Source of the DNA: Pseudomonas salomonii
Lineage (GTDB): Bacteria; Pseudomonadota; Gammaproteobacteria; Pseudomonadales; Pseudomonadaceae
Assembly (NCBI RefSeq): GCF_900107155.1
Contig: NZ_FNOX01000007.1
Location: 54,108 to 118,107 of the forward strand
DNA: 64,000 nt
Direction of reading: 5' to 3'
Shown: piece after piece, positions 10,788 through 18,454 of the stretch
Numbering within the stretch: position 1 is the stretch's first letter
How the letters are laid out: each line of letters starts with the position of its first letter
Translations under genes and position numbers: made by a program
The notes under the pieces: generated by a model
The model's input: only the letters and a program-made list of their open reading frames with translations
Database searches by the model: none
What the model was told of the DNA's origin: nothing

Positions 10788-12380
10788 TCAAGGCTTGACG
10801 CTGACCTTGGAGAAGTCCTGGCGCCCAAATGGGCTCACCTGATAGCCATTGATATTCTTGCGTGCCAGAGCGAACGCAGTGGGGTGCGCCAATGGCAGCC
10901 ACAGGGCCTGCTGCTGAATCTGTGCCTGGGCCTGTTGGTAGAGCTTGCTGCGCACACCTTGTTCACTGGTGGTCTTGCCGGCGCTGATCAGCTTGTCCAG
11001 GGTCGGGTCGCAGTAGCGGGCGAAGTTGGTGCCGGATTTTACCGCTGCGCACGAGAACTGCGGGGTGAGGAAGTTATCCGGGTCGCCATTGTCACCGGCC
11101 CAGCCCATGAACAACAGGTCATGTTCGCCGGCTTTGGCGCGGCGGATCAGTTCGCCCCACTCGATCACGCGAATCTCGGCCTGGATGCCGACCTTGGCCA
11201 GGTCCGCTTGCAGCAACTGAGCGCCGAGGTTGGGGTTGGGGTTCAGCAGGCTGCCGGTGGGGCGAGTCCAGATGGTGGTCTTGAAGCCATTCTTGAGTCC
11301 GGCTCTTTCCAGCAGCGTTTTGGCCTTGGCGATGTCCTGTGGATAACCCGGCAAGTCCTTGGCGTAGCTCCAGGTATTGGGTGGGTAAATGCCATTGGCC
11401 GCTTCGGCGGTGCCTTCAAATACGGCCTTGAGGTAGCTGCCTTTGTCGAAAGCCAGGTTGATCGCCTGGCGCACTTCGGGCTTGTCCAGCGGCGGGTGCT
11501 GGCTGTTGATCGCGACGAATGCGGTCATGAAGGCCGGGGTTTTTTCTACTTTGAGCGCGGGATCTTTTTCGGCCTCACCCACATCCAGTGGCTTGGGTGA
11601 CAGGGCGATCTGGCATTCATCGCGGTGCAGCTTTTGCAGGCGCACGTTGGCATCCGGGGTGATGGCGAAGATCAAGTTATCCACAGCCGGTTTGCCGGCA
11701 AAGTAATCCGGGTTGGCTTTATAGCGGACTACGGCGTCTTTCTGGAACCGTACAAACACGAACGGGCCGGTGCCGATTGGCTGGCTGTTGAGTTTTTCGG
11801 GCGTGCCGGCCTTGAGCAGCTTGTCGGCGTATTCGGCCGGGTAGATCGAGGCAAAACCCATGCTCAACGCGGCGAGGAAAGTGGAATCGGCGTGATCCAG
11901 GGTGAAGCGCACGGTCAATGGGTCCAGGGCGTCGATCTTCTTGACCAGTGTGGGCAATTGCAGCGACTGCGCATGGGGGAAGCCGCTCTGGGCGATCTTG
12001 TGCCATGGGTTGGCCGGGTCGAGCATGCGCTCAAAACTGAAGCGCACGTCTTCGGCCGTCAGGGTGCGGCTTGGGGTGAAATACTCGGTGCGGTGGAATT
12101 TCACGTCAGGGTGCAGCTTGAAGGTGTACACCAGCCCGTCCGGCGACACTTCCCAGCTGTCCGCCAGGCTCGGCACCAGTTTGCCGGCGGTGGCGTCGTA
12201 GTCCACCAGGCGGTTCATCAGCACGTCGGCCGAGGCATTGGTGGTGGTCAGCGAGTTGTACTGCACCACATCGAACCCTTCGGGGCTGGCCTCGGTACAA
12301 ACGCTCAAATTAGTGGCCGCAGAGGCCAGCGGCGCGATAAATAGAGGGGCGAGCAACAGGGGTAGGGCAGCGAGGCGCAT
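10788..12380 (-). CDS. ABC-type peptide substrate-binding protein (DppA/SapA family), orphan
   Basis: A periplasmic solute-binding protein of the DppA/OppA type, 530 aa. The signal peptide MRLAALPLLLAPLFIAPLAS is followed by ATNLSVCTEASPEGFD, and the family features EDVRFSFERMLDP, IGTGPFVFVRFQK and WAGDNGDPDNFL are present. AAGGA sits 8 nt before ATG 12380. The in-frame upstream extension has no signal sequence and is rejected. No permease or ATPase gene is adjacent, so it must either share a transporter encoded elsewhere or act otherwise. Dipeptide, heme or related ligands are possible; the sequence does not say which. Confidence 0.9.
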   Translation of the reverse strand: MRLAALPLLLAPLFIAPLASAATNLSVCTEASPEGFDVVQYNSLTTTNASADVLMNRLVDYDATAGKLVPSLADSWEVSPDGLVYTFKLHPDVKFHRTEYFTPSRTLTAEDVRFSFERMLDPANPWHKIAQSGFPHAQSLQLPTLVKKIDALDPLTVRFTLDHADSTFLAALSMGFASIYPAEYADKLLKAGTPEKLNSQPIGTGPFVFVRFQKDAVVRYKANPDYFAGKPAVDNLIFAITPDANVRLQKLHRDECQIALSPKPLDVGEAEKDPALKVEKTPAFMTAFVAINSQHPPLDKPEVRQAINLAFDKGSYLKAVFEGTAEAANGIYPPNTWSYAKDLPGYPQDIAKAKTLLERAGLKNGFKTTIWTRPTGSLLNPNPNLGAQLLQADLAKVGIQAEIRVIEWGELIRRAKAGEHDLLFMGWAGDNGDPDNFLTPQFSCAAVKSGTNFARYCDPTLDKLISAGKTTSEQGVRSKLYQQAQAQIQQQALWLPLAHPTAFALARKNINGYQVSPFGRQDFSKVSVKP

Positions 12381-12661
12381 ATTCGGTTTCCTTTGCAGAT
12401 CGAAGGCCCATCTGCGAGTGCAGTCTGGAAAAAGCCTACCGTAGTGGTCTGATTGATAAATGACTAGCCCATTTTTGCCTGTGCTTTTGGCGCGAATGCT
12501 GTTTTGATGGCGCCTCAGCGCGTTTCGTCTTGCACTTTTGTGTGCCGGCGGGCGCGGTAAATCATTCTGTGCGACGAGTGGTCGGCTGTTGCAGCGGCCC
12601 CTCCTGGCAACGGTTCGGGCATCTATTGCCAAGATTTACGCCGGTAAAAACACACGGGCTG

Positions 12662-12690
12662 TTGTTGCATCAGGGTCTTTCTGGTATAAA
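12662..12690 (+). promoter_or_regulatory. rpmB-rpmG promoter (sigma70, extended -10)
   Basis: A -35 TTGTTG (12662-12667), 17-nt spacer and -10 TATAAA (12685-12690), preceded by an extended -10 TGG. A strong promoter is expected for ribosomal protein genes. Transcription would start near 12,697, leaving a leader of about 140 nt. Confidence 0.75.
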
Positions 12691-12794
12691 GCAGCGCTCT
12701 TTTCTAGGGGCCCGGTTCCTTCACTGTAGGTGTAGCCGGTAAGACCCTTAAAGAAACGCGGCGCCTGGCGCCAAATGACTGAGAGATTAAGCGG

Positions 12795-12813
12795 CCAACC
12801 CATGCCGGGTTGG
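12795..12813 (+). promoter_or_regulatory. Leader hairpin upstream of rpmB
   Basis: A perfect 7-bp stem CCAACCC/GGGTTGG with a 5-nt loop (ATGCC), ending 25 nt before the rpmB start codon. Position and leader length would suit autogenous control by a ribosomal protein, but that is inference. Confidence 0.45.
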
Positions 12814-12838
12814 GCATGTGGTTTTAGAGGGCTGAGGC

Positions 12839-13072
12839 ATGTCGAGAGTCTGTCAAGTTACCGGTAAGGGTCCGGTGACTGGGAATAACATTTCCCACGC
12901 AAATAACAAAACCCGTCGTCGTTTCCTGCCGAACCTGCAGCATCACCGCTTCTGGGTTGAAGAAGAGAAACGTTTTGTTCGCCTGCGTGTATCTGCCAAA
13001 GGCATGCGTATCATCGACAAGCGTGGCATCACTGTCGTGCTGGCCGAAATCCGCGCCGCTGGCAAGATTTAA
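12839..13072 (+). CDS. rpmB: 50S ribosomal protein L28
   Basis: A 77-residue large-subunit protein. It starts [20 protein letters not shown] and has the basic [12 protein letters not shown] segment, both diagnostic for L28. It is followed after 11 nt by rpmG, the usual L28-L33 operon. A strong promoter and a leader hairpin lie upstream. Confidence 0.98.
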   Translation: MSRVCQVTGKGPVTGNNISHANNKTRRRFLPNLQHHRFWVEEEKRFVRLRVSAKGMRIIDKRGITVVLAEIRAAGKI

Positions 13073-13083
13073 GGAGCTTTATC

Positions 13084-13239
13084 ATGCGTGAATTGATTCG
13101 AATGATCTCTAGCGCCGGTACTGGTCACTTCTACACTACCGACAAGAACAAGCGTACTACCCCGGACAAGCTCGAAAAGAAAATGTTCGACCCGCGCGTT
13201 CGCAAGCACGTGATCTACAAAGAAGGCAAAATCAAGTAA
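13084..13239 (+). CDS. rpmG: 50S ribosomal protein L33
   Basis: A 51-residue L33 starting [20 protein letters not shown] and ending YKEGKIK. It has no CxxC pairs, so this is the zinc-independent form. An AAGGAG ribosome binding site precedes ATG 13084. Cotranscribed with rpmB and ended by an intrinsic terminator. Confidence 0.97.
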   Translation: MRELIRMISSAGTGHFYTTDKNKRTTPDKLEKKMFDPRVRKHVIYKEGKIK

Positions 13240-13260
13240 TTGATTTTCTTCCTTGTGAAA

Positions 13261-13294
13261 AAAAGCCCGTCTCTCACGAGACGGGCTTTTTTTT
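13261..13294 (+). terminator. Intrinsic terminator of rpmBG
   Basis: A 13-bp stem (AAAAGCCCGTCTC and its complement) with loop TCAC and a T8 tract. The A-run on the other side could also serve the convergent cupin gene. Confidence 0.9.
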
Positions 13295-13310
13295 GTCTGA
13301 AATGTGCTGA

Positions 13311-13673
13311 TCAGGCTTTCTGCTCGAACACTACGTAGATCTTGCGGCACGGCTCCAGCACTTCCCAGGTGCCGCTGAACCCGGCAGGGATCACGAAGCG
13401 GTCGCCGGCACGCAAGGTCTTGGCATTGCCATCGGCATCACGCAGTACCGAAACCCCCTGCACAATCTCGCAATACTCATGCTCGCTGTAATTGACCTTC
13501 CACTGCCCGACTTCACCTTCCCACACGCCTGCGCTCATCTGACCGCACGGGCTGTTGTAGTGGTTATAAAGGGTCTGCTCGGGGTCGCCCTTGAGGATTT
13601 TTTCGGCGGCCGGGCGATAGCGTTCCGGGGTGGTGTTGGCTTGGCTGAAGTCGACGATATCCTGGATGCTCAT
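13311..13673 (-). CDS. Cupin-domain protein (DUF861-like)
   Basis: A 120-residue single-domain cupin of unknown substrate. The barrel motifs are SEHEYCEIVQGVSVLRDADG and LRAGDRFVIPAGFSGTWEV. The second-motif pattern and the tryptophan match the DUF861 type often found with amine or purine catabolic genes. It is divergent from the polyamine aldehyde dehydrogenase kauB and shares an intergenic region with two PuuR/PauR-like sites, so a role linked to polyamine use is plausible but unproven. Confidence 0.8.
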   Translation of the reverse strand: MSIQDIVDFSQANTTPERYRPAAEKILKGDPEQTLYNHYNSPCGQMSAGVWEGEVGQWKVNYSEHEYCEIVQGVSVLRDADGNAKTLRAGDRFVIPAGFSGTWEVLEPCRKIYVVFEQKA

Positions 13674-13716
13674 GTGCGTGTCCCGTCTGGCCTGCGGTTG
13701 GAGAGCCCAAAGTCTA

Positions 13717-13734
13717 TGTTTATTAAAATGAACA
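13717..13734. promoter_or_regulatory. Candidate PauR/PuuR operator 1
   Basis: Near-perfect palindrome: TGTTTATT, AA, AATGAACA (one mismatch between arms). Its right half matches the AATGAACA end of the E. coli PuuR recognition sequence as I remember it. It lies 44 nt upstream of the cupin start, and 170 nt upstream of kauB. Confidence 0.5.
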
Positions 13735-13757
13735 TCGCAAGGGCGTTTACCGCCGTT

Positions 13758-13777
13758 ATGTCAAATATATTGAAACA
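13758..13777. promoter_or_regulatory. Candidate PauR/PuuR operator 2
   Basis: The AT-rich core AATATATTGA matches the centre of the published PuuR consensus as I remember it, with partial arm symmetry (GTCAA/TTGAAAC). It lies 24 nt from site 1, between the divergent cupin and kauB genes. Confidence 0.45.
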
Positions 13778-13903
13778 CCCCCAGCCGCTGGTTTAGGGTG
13801 GCAGCTGCCTTGAGCCGAACAGCAGGCTGGCCGGGCAAGAATTCTTTGAGGCTGCCGGGGGACATCACCTGGCCCTTGTATTCAATAAGAGGAGGACACT
13901 CGC

Positions 13904-15397
13904 ATGACCACCCTGACCCGTGCCGATTGGGAACAACGCGCCAAGGATCTGAAGATCGAAGGCCGCGCCTACATCAATGGTGAGTACACCGCTGCTGTTT
14001 CCGGTGACACGTTCGAATGCATCAGCCCGGTCGATGGCCGCTTGCTGACCACCGTTGCCAGCTGTGACGCCGCCGACGCCCAGCGTGCTGTCGAAAACGC
14101 CCGCGCGACGTTCAATTCCGGTGTCTGGTCGCGCCTGGCGCCGGCCAAGCGCAAAGCCGTCATGATCCGTTTCGCCGCGCTGCTCAACGCCAATGCCGAA
14201 GAGCTGGCGCTGCTCGAAACCCTGGACATGGGCAAGCCGATTTCCGACTCCCTGGGAATTGACGTGCCTGGCGCCGCCAACGCCCTTAGCTGGAGCGGCG
14301 AGGCGATCGACAAGATTTACGACGAAGTCGCCGCCACCCCGCACAACCAGTTGGGCCTGGTGACCCGCGAGCCGGTCGGCGTAGTGGGTGCTATCGTGCC
14401 GTGGAACTTCCCGCTGATGATGGCGTGCTGGAAACTCGGCCCTGCGCTGTCCACCGGTAACTCGGTGATCCTCAAGCCGTCCGAAAAATCCCCACTGACG
14501 GCCATCCGCATCGCGGCCCTGGCGGTTGAAGCCGGCATTCCAAAAGGCGTGTTGAACGTGCTGCCGGGCTACGGTCACACCGTCGGCAACGCGCTGGCGC
14601 TGCACATGGACGTCGACACCCTGGTGTTTACCGGTTCCACAAAAATCGCCAAGCAACTGTTGATCCGCTCCGGCGAGTCGAACATGAAGCGCGTGTGGCT
14701 GGAAGCGGGCGGCAAGAGCCCGAATATCGTGTTTGCTGATGCGCCGGACCTGCAAGCCGCCGCCGAATCTGCCGCGGGCGCCATCGCCTTCAACCAGGGT
14801 GAAGTCTGCACCGCCGGCTCGCGCCTGCTGGTCGAGCGCTCCATCAAGGATAAATTCCTGCCGCTGGTGATCGAGGCTCTCAAGGGCTGGAAGCCAGGCA
14901 ACCCGCTGGACCCGGCGACCAACGTCGGTGCCTTGGTGGACACCCAGCAGATGAACACCGTGCTGTCGTACATCGAAGCTGGCCATGCCGACGGCGCCAA
15001 GCTGGTGGCGGGCGGCAAGCGCACCCTGCAAGAAACCGGTGGCACCTATGTGGAGCCGACGATTTTCGACGGCGTGACCAACGCCATGAAGATCGCCCAG
15101 GAAGAAATCTTCGGCCCAGTGCTGTCGGTGATCACTTTCGACAGCGCCGAAGAAGCAGTCGCCATTGCCAACGACACCGTTTATGGCCTGGCCGCAGCCG
15201 TGTGGACCGCTGATATTTCCAAGGCGCACCTGACTGCCAAAGCCTTGCGCGCCGGTAGCGTGTGGGTCAACCAATACGATGGCGGCGACATGACCGCGCC
15301 GTTTGGTGGTTTCAAACAGTCGGGTAACGGTCGCGACAAGTCGCTGCATGCGTTCGACAAGTACACCGAGCTGAAATCGACCTGGATCAAGCTGTAA
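13904..15397 (+). CDS. kauB: NAD(P)-dependent aldehyde dehydrogenase of polyamine/agmatine catabolism (KauB/PauC)
   Basis: Oxidises 4-guanidinobutyraldehyde and gamma-glutamyl-aminobutyraldehyde-type aldehydes to acids, 497 aa. The catalytic Cys is in FNQGEVCTAGSRLLV (about residue 302), the general-base Glu in LEAGGKSPNIV and the cofactor motif in VPWNFPLMMACWK. Identification as KauB rests on the overall PuuC-like sequence and on PAO1 synteny (PA5312, between rpmBG and the FAD oxidoreductase). An AGGAGG ribosome binding site precedes ATG 13904. PauR control is likely. Confidence 0.88.
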   Translation: MTTLTRADWEQRAKDLKIEGRAYINGEYTAAVSGDTFECISPVDGRLLTTVASCDAADAQRAVENARATFNSGVWSRLAPAKRKAVMIRFAALLNANAEELALLETLDMGKPISDSLGIDVPGAANALSWSGEAIDKIYDEVAATPHNQLGLVTREPVGVVGAIVPWNFPLMMACWKLGPALSTGNSVILKPSEKSPLTAIRIAALAVEAGIPKGVLNVLPGYGHTVGNALALHMDVDTLVFTGSTKIAKQLLIRSGESNMKRVWLEAGGKSPNIVFADAPDLQAAAESAAGAIAFNQGEVCTAGSRLLVERSIKDKFLPLVIEALKGWKPGNPLDPATNVGALVDTQQMNTVLSYIEAGHADGAKLVAGGKRTLQETGGTYVEPTIFDGVTNAMKIAQEEIFGPVLSVITFDSAEEAVAIANDTVYGLAAAVWTADISKAHLTAKALRAGSVWVNQYDGGDMTAPFGGFKQSGNGRDKSLHAFDKYTELKSTWIKL

Positions 15398-15423
15398 CTT
15401 TCAGGCATTACCGCGGTTAAAAA

Positions 15424-15512
15424 TGTGGGAGCGGGCTTGCTCGCGAATGCGGTATGACAGTCGCAGTTGTTTTGACTGACACACCGCATTCGCGAGCAAG
15501 CCCGCTCCCACA
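15424..15512. repeat. REPIN copy 2 (class GAGCGGGC)
   Basis: Inverted arms TGTGGGAGCGGGCTTGCTCG and complement, with GCGAATGCGGT/ACCGCATTCGC inner pairing. It lies between co-directional kauB and the MFS gene, one of only two copies in the window not between convergent genes. Confidence 0.9.
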
Positions 15513-15529
15513 CTGTTTTGTGTGATCTT

Positions 15530-15539
15530 GATAATTATC
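15530..15539. promoter_or_regulatory. Perfect palindrome upstream of MFS gene
   Basis: GATAATTATC, a 10-bp perfect palindrome 15 nt before the MFS start codon, in a position suited to an operator. It resembles one half of a Fur box, but no second half is adjacent. Confidence 0.3.
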
Positions 15540-15554
15540 CACAGGAGCGTGGAA

Positions 15555-16697
15555 ATGCGTTGGGCGACTTATTTCGCCGTGCTGGCCTCTGTCCTCAGCG
15601 TCGGCCTGGCCTTGGGCGTGAGCATGCCACTGGTGTCCCTGCGTCTCGAAGGCTGGGGCTATGGCAGCTTCGCCATTGGCGTGATGGCCGCCATGCCGGC
15701 TTTTGGCGTACTGCTCGGCGCGAAGGTCTCCAGCCGGATGGCCTCGTGGCTGGGCACCGCCAACCTGATGCGCCTGTGCTTGTGGGCCGGTGCCATCTCC
15801 ATCGGCTTACTGGCAATACTGCCAAGCTACCCGGTGTGGCTGGTGCTGCGGCTGATGATCGGCGTGATCCTGACCATCGTGTTTATCCTGGGTGAAAGCT
15901 GGATCAACCAGTTGGTGGTTGAGCAATGGCGTGGCCGCCTGGTGGCGCTGTACGGCTGCAGCTATGCCTTGAGCCAGCTGTCGGGCCCGCTGCTGCTGGG
16001 CGTACTCGGCACTGACCATGACTATGGCTTCTGGGTGGGCGTTGGCTTGTTGGTGGTCGCGCCGCTGTTGCTGCTGGGGCGTTCCGGCGCTCCAACCGCC
16101 GAGTCCTTCAGCGTGACCTTCAGTGACCTGTGGCGCTTCTGCCTGACTTTGCCGGCAATTGCCTGGGCGGTGGCCTTGTTCGCCGCGTTCGAGGCGATGA
16201 TTCTGACGCTGCTGCCGGTGTATTGCCTGCAGCAGGGTTTCACTGCCGAGATTGCCTTGGCCATGGTCAGCACCGTGGTGGTCGGTGATGCGCTGTTGCA
16301 ATTGCCCATTGGTGCTTTGGCCGACTACCTGCCGCGCCGCACCTTGTTCTTGAGCTGCGCGGTGTTGTTGCTGGCCTCAAGCCTGGCGATTCCATTGCTG
16401 CTGCATACGCAATTGATATGGCCGGTGTGGGTGATCTTTGGCGCCAGCGCCGGTGGGTTGTTCACCTTGTCGCTGATCCTGATCGGTGAGCGTTATCGCG
16501 ACGACGCGCTGGTGCGCGCCAATGCCCATGTGGCGCAGCTGTGGGGCATCGGTTGCCTGATCGGCCCGCTGGTAGCCGGGGCGGGCAGCCAATGGATCAG
16601 CGGGCATGCGCTGCCGTTGCTGATGGCGGCCGGGGCGCTGGGGCTGGTGGTGTTGCTGCTGCGCCAGGGCGCATTCGGCGCCGCACAGCCTGCTTAA
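15555..16697 (+). CDS. MFS transporter (YcaD-like)
   Basis: A 380-residue major facilitator with about 12 hydrophobic segments starting at MRWATYFAVLASVLSVGLAL. The inter-helix segment VEQWRGRLVALYG and the GESWINQLV motif are typical of the YcaD-type subgroup. AGGAG lies 9 nt before ATG 15555, so the upstream in-frame ATG is rejected. The substrate is unknown. Position next to kauB matches a PAO1 MFS gene, suggesting an amine or related solute, but this is inference only. Confidence 0.87.
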   Translation: MRWATYFAVLASVLSVGLALGVSMPLVSLRLEGWGYGSFAIGVMAAMPAFGVLLGAKVSSRMASWLGTANLMRLCLWAGAISIGLLAILPSYPVWLVLRLMIGVILTIVFILGESWINQLVVEQWRGRLVALYGCSYALSQLSGPLLLGVLGTDHDYGFWVGVGLLVVAPLLLLGRSGAPTAESFSVTFSDLWRFCLTLPAIAWAVALFAAFEAMILTLLPVYCLQQGFTAEIALAMVSTVVVGDALLQLPIGALADYLPRRTLFLSCAVLLLASSLAIPLLLHTQLIWPVWVIFGASAGGLFTLSLILIGERYRDDALVRANAHVAQLWGIGCLIGPLVAGAGSQWISGHALPLLMAAGALGLVVLLLRQGAFGAAQPA

Positions 16698-16716
16698 ACC
16701 TTGAAATGCAATCAAC

Positions 16717-16807
16717 TGTGGGAGCTGGCTTGCCTGCGATAGCGGTGTGCCAGCTTGCCCAAATGGCGCCTGACACTCCGCCATCGCGGGCAAGCCCGGC
16801 TCCCACA
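16717..16807. repeat. REPIN copy 3 (mixed arms)
   Basis: The left arm is of the GAGCTGGCTTGCCTGCGATAGCGG class. The right arm is CGCGGGCAAGCCCGGCTCCCACA, a mix of both classes. It lies between the convergent MFS and phospholipase-D-like genes. Confidence 0.85.
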
Positions 16808-16824
16808 GTTGAACCATGTCGTTC

Positions 16825-18402
16825 TTACAGCATGCGTTCCAGGCCAACACTGGTGGCGAACCACGCATTAAACCTGCGCCACCAACTGCCCGGTTCCCGT
16901 GTCAGGGTGTGCAATTGGCCGTTATCCTCGGTCACCCACACCACCTGGCCATTTTGCAGCTTCGCCTCATAGCTCAACGCCGGCGCCATGCCTTGCAGCG
17001 CCAGGTTGCGCACGTGTTCCGCCAGCTCGGGGCTGTCCACCAGCACCCCGACTTCGGTGTTCCACAGCACCGAGCGCGGGTCGAAGTTGAACGAGCCGAT
17101 AAACGACTTTTGCCGATCAAAGATCATTGCCTTGCTGTGCAGGCTGGAGTCCGAGCCGTGGAAAGCGCCTCGGCGAAACAGGTGCGGGCCACTGCCACCG
17201 CCCGCATCGCCCGGTTGGCGGCGCAGCTCGTAGAGTTTCACGCCGTGTTCCAGCAACGCCTTGCGATAGGGTGCATAGCCGCCGTGCACGGCGGGTACGT
17301 CGGTGGCTTCGAGGGAATTGGTCAGCAGGCTGACTGATACACCCGCATCGGCGCGCCCGGTCAGGTACACCAGCCCGGGTTGCCCCGGTACGAAATACGC
17401 CGAAATCATCATCAGCTCATGGCTGACGCCCTCCAGCTCCGGTGCCAGTTGGGTGGTCAACAGCAAGCGTGGATCGGGGTCGGCCTTGGCCAGCACTTTG
17501 CTCGGCGCATCCCACAGCGCCTGGTTCCAGGCCCAGATCAGCTCGCGGCGCCAGATGTCCATGCGCGGTTGTGTCTGGTAAGTGCGCAAGCGGTTGTAGA
17601 GGGCGTGATTCTGCTGACGCGACTCGGCCAGCGAATCTTGCAGGCGTGCGCGTGCGGCGTTCAGGTCGCCCCTGGATGGGGTGCTTGAGACGAAATCGTC
17701 GATGGGCTTGCTCAGCGCGCTGTTCCAGTACTGATCAAAGCTGTGCCCGAGCTGCTCGGCCACCGGGCCGACGCTGAGCATGTCGATATCGGTGAAGTTG
17801 AGGTTGGGCTCGGCATCGAAATACTCATCGCCCAGGTTGCGCCCGCCGACAATGGCCACGCTGTTATCCGCCAGCCACAGCTTGTTGTGCATGCGCCGGT
17901 GTTGCAGCGACAGGTTGAACAGCCGGCCCATCGCCCGTGTCACGCCGGTGCTGCGGCCCAGGTGCAGCGGGTTGAACAGGCGAATCTGGATCTGCGGGTG
18001 GGCGGCGAGGGTGGCAATAACCTGATCGAGGCCGTCGCTGGTGGTGTCGTCCAGCAGGATGCGGATGCGCACGCCACGGTCGGCGGCCTTGAGCAGTTCA
18101 TCCACGAGCATGCGCGTGCTGATGCCGTCGTGCACGATGTAGTACTGCAGGTCGAGGCTGCTCTGGGCATTGCGGATCAGCTCGGCACGGGCCATGAAGG
18201 CTTCGCTGCTATTGGGCAGCAATCGAAAGCCCGAACGACCCTGGTACGGCGCCGCCTGGGCCTGGATCGAGCGGCCGAACGAGGATTGCGCCGCAGGCAG
18301 GGCGTCGCTGGGGATGCGCGGTGCATCGACCGTGGCGCAGCCGGCCAGGGCCAGGGCGCTCAGCAGCAAAAACGGTAAAAGCCGTCGAATCATCAAGGGC
18401 AC
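16825..18402 (-). CDS. Phospholipase D family lipoprotein (cardiolipin synthase C-like)
   Basis: A 525-residue protein with two HKD motifs, HNKLWLADNSVAIVGGRN (about 170) and HSKAMIFDRQKSFIGSFN (about 420), the hallmark of PLD-superfamily phosphatidyltransferases or hydrolases. The N-terminus is a lipoprotein signal with lipobox ALAGC (Cys22 from the GTG start). This suggests attachment to the outer or inner membrane facing the periplasm. The start is GTG 18402 with GGAAG upstream; ATG 18393 is the alternative. It resembles YmdC/ClsC, but the catalytic role is untested. Confidence 0.85.
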   Translation of the reverse strand: MPLMIRRLLPFLLLSALALAGCATVDAPRIPSDALPAAQSSFGRSIQAQAAPYQGRSGFRLLPNSSEAFMARAELIRNAQSSLDLQYYIVHDGISTRMLVDELLKAADRGVRIRILLDDTTSDGLDQVIATLAAHPQIQIRLFNPLHLGRSTGVTRAMGRLFNLSLQHRRMHNKLWLADNSVAIVGGRNLGDEYFDAEPNLNFTDIDMLSVGPVAEQLGHSFDQYWNSALSKPIDDFVSSTPSRGDLNAARARLQDSLAESRQQNHALYNRLRTYQTQPRMDIWRRELIWAWNQALWDAPSKVLAKADPDPRLLLTTQLAPELEGVSHELMMISAYFVPGQPGLVYLTGRADAGVSVSLLTNSLEATDVPAVHGGYAPYRKALLEHGVKLYELRRQPGDAGGGSGPHLFRRGAFHGSDSSLHSKAMIFDRQKSFIGSFNFDPRSVLWNTEVGVLVDSPELAEHVRNLALQGMAPALSYEAKLQNGQVVWVTEDNGQLHTLTREPGSWWRRFNAWFATSVGLERML

Positions 18403-18454
18403 TGCTTCCAGGTCGGGGCGGTTGTGGGATATGACGGTAGATTGCGGGGAAAGG

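Larger units (their letters stand above)
12381..12838. other. 458-nt divergent intergenic region between the binding-protein gene and rpmB
   Basis: No supported gene. It holds the rpmB promoter (12662-12690), a leader of roughly 140 nt with a hairpin (12795-12813), and presumably the minus-strand promoter of the binding-protein gene near 12,400-12,480. Short open frames here lack ribosome binding sites and recognisable similarity. Confidence 0.6.

Noticed and set aside
15530..15539. Fur box before the MFS gene
   Set aside because: Only a 10-bp palindrome matches; a full 19-bp Fur box is not present, so only an unspecified operator is suggested.
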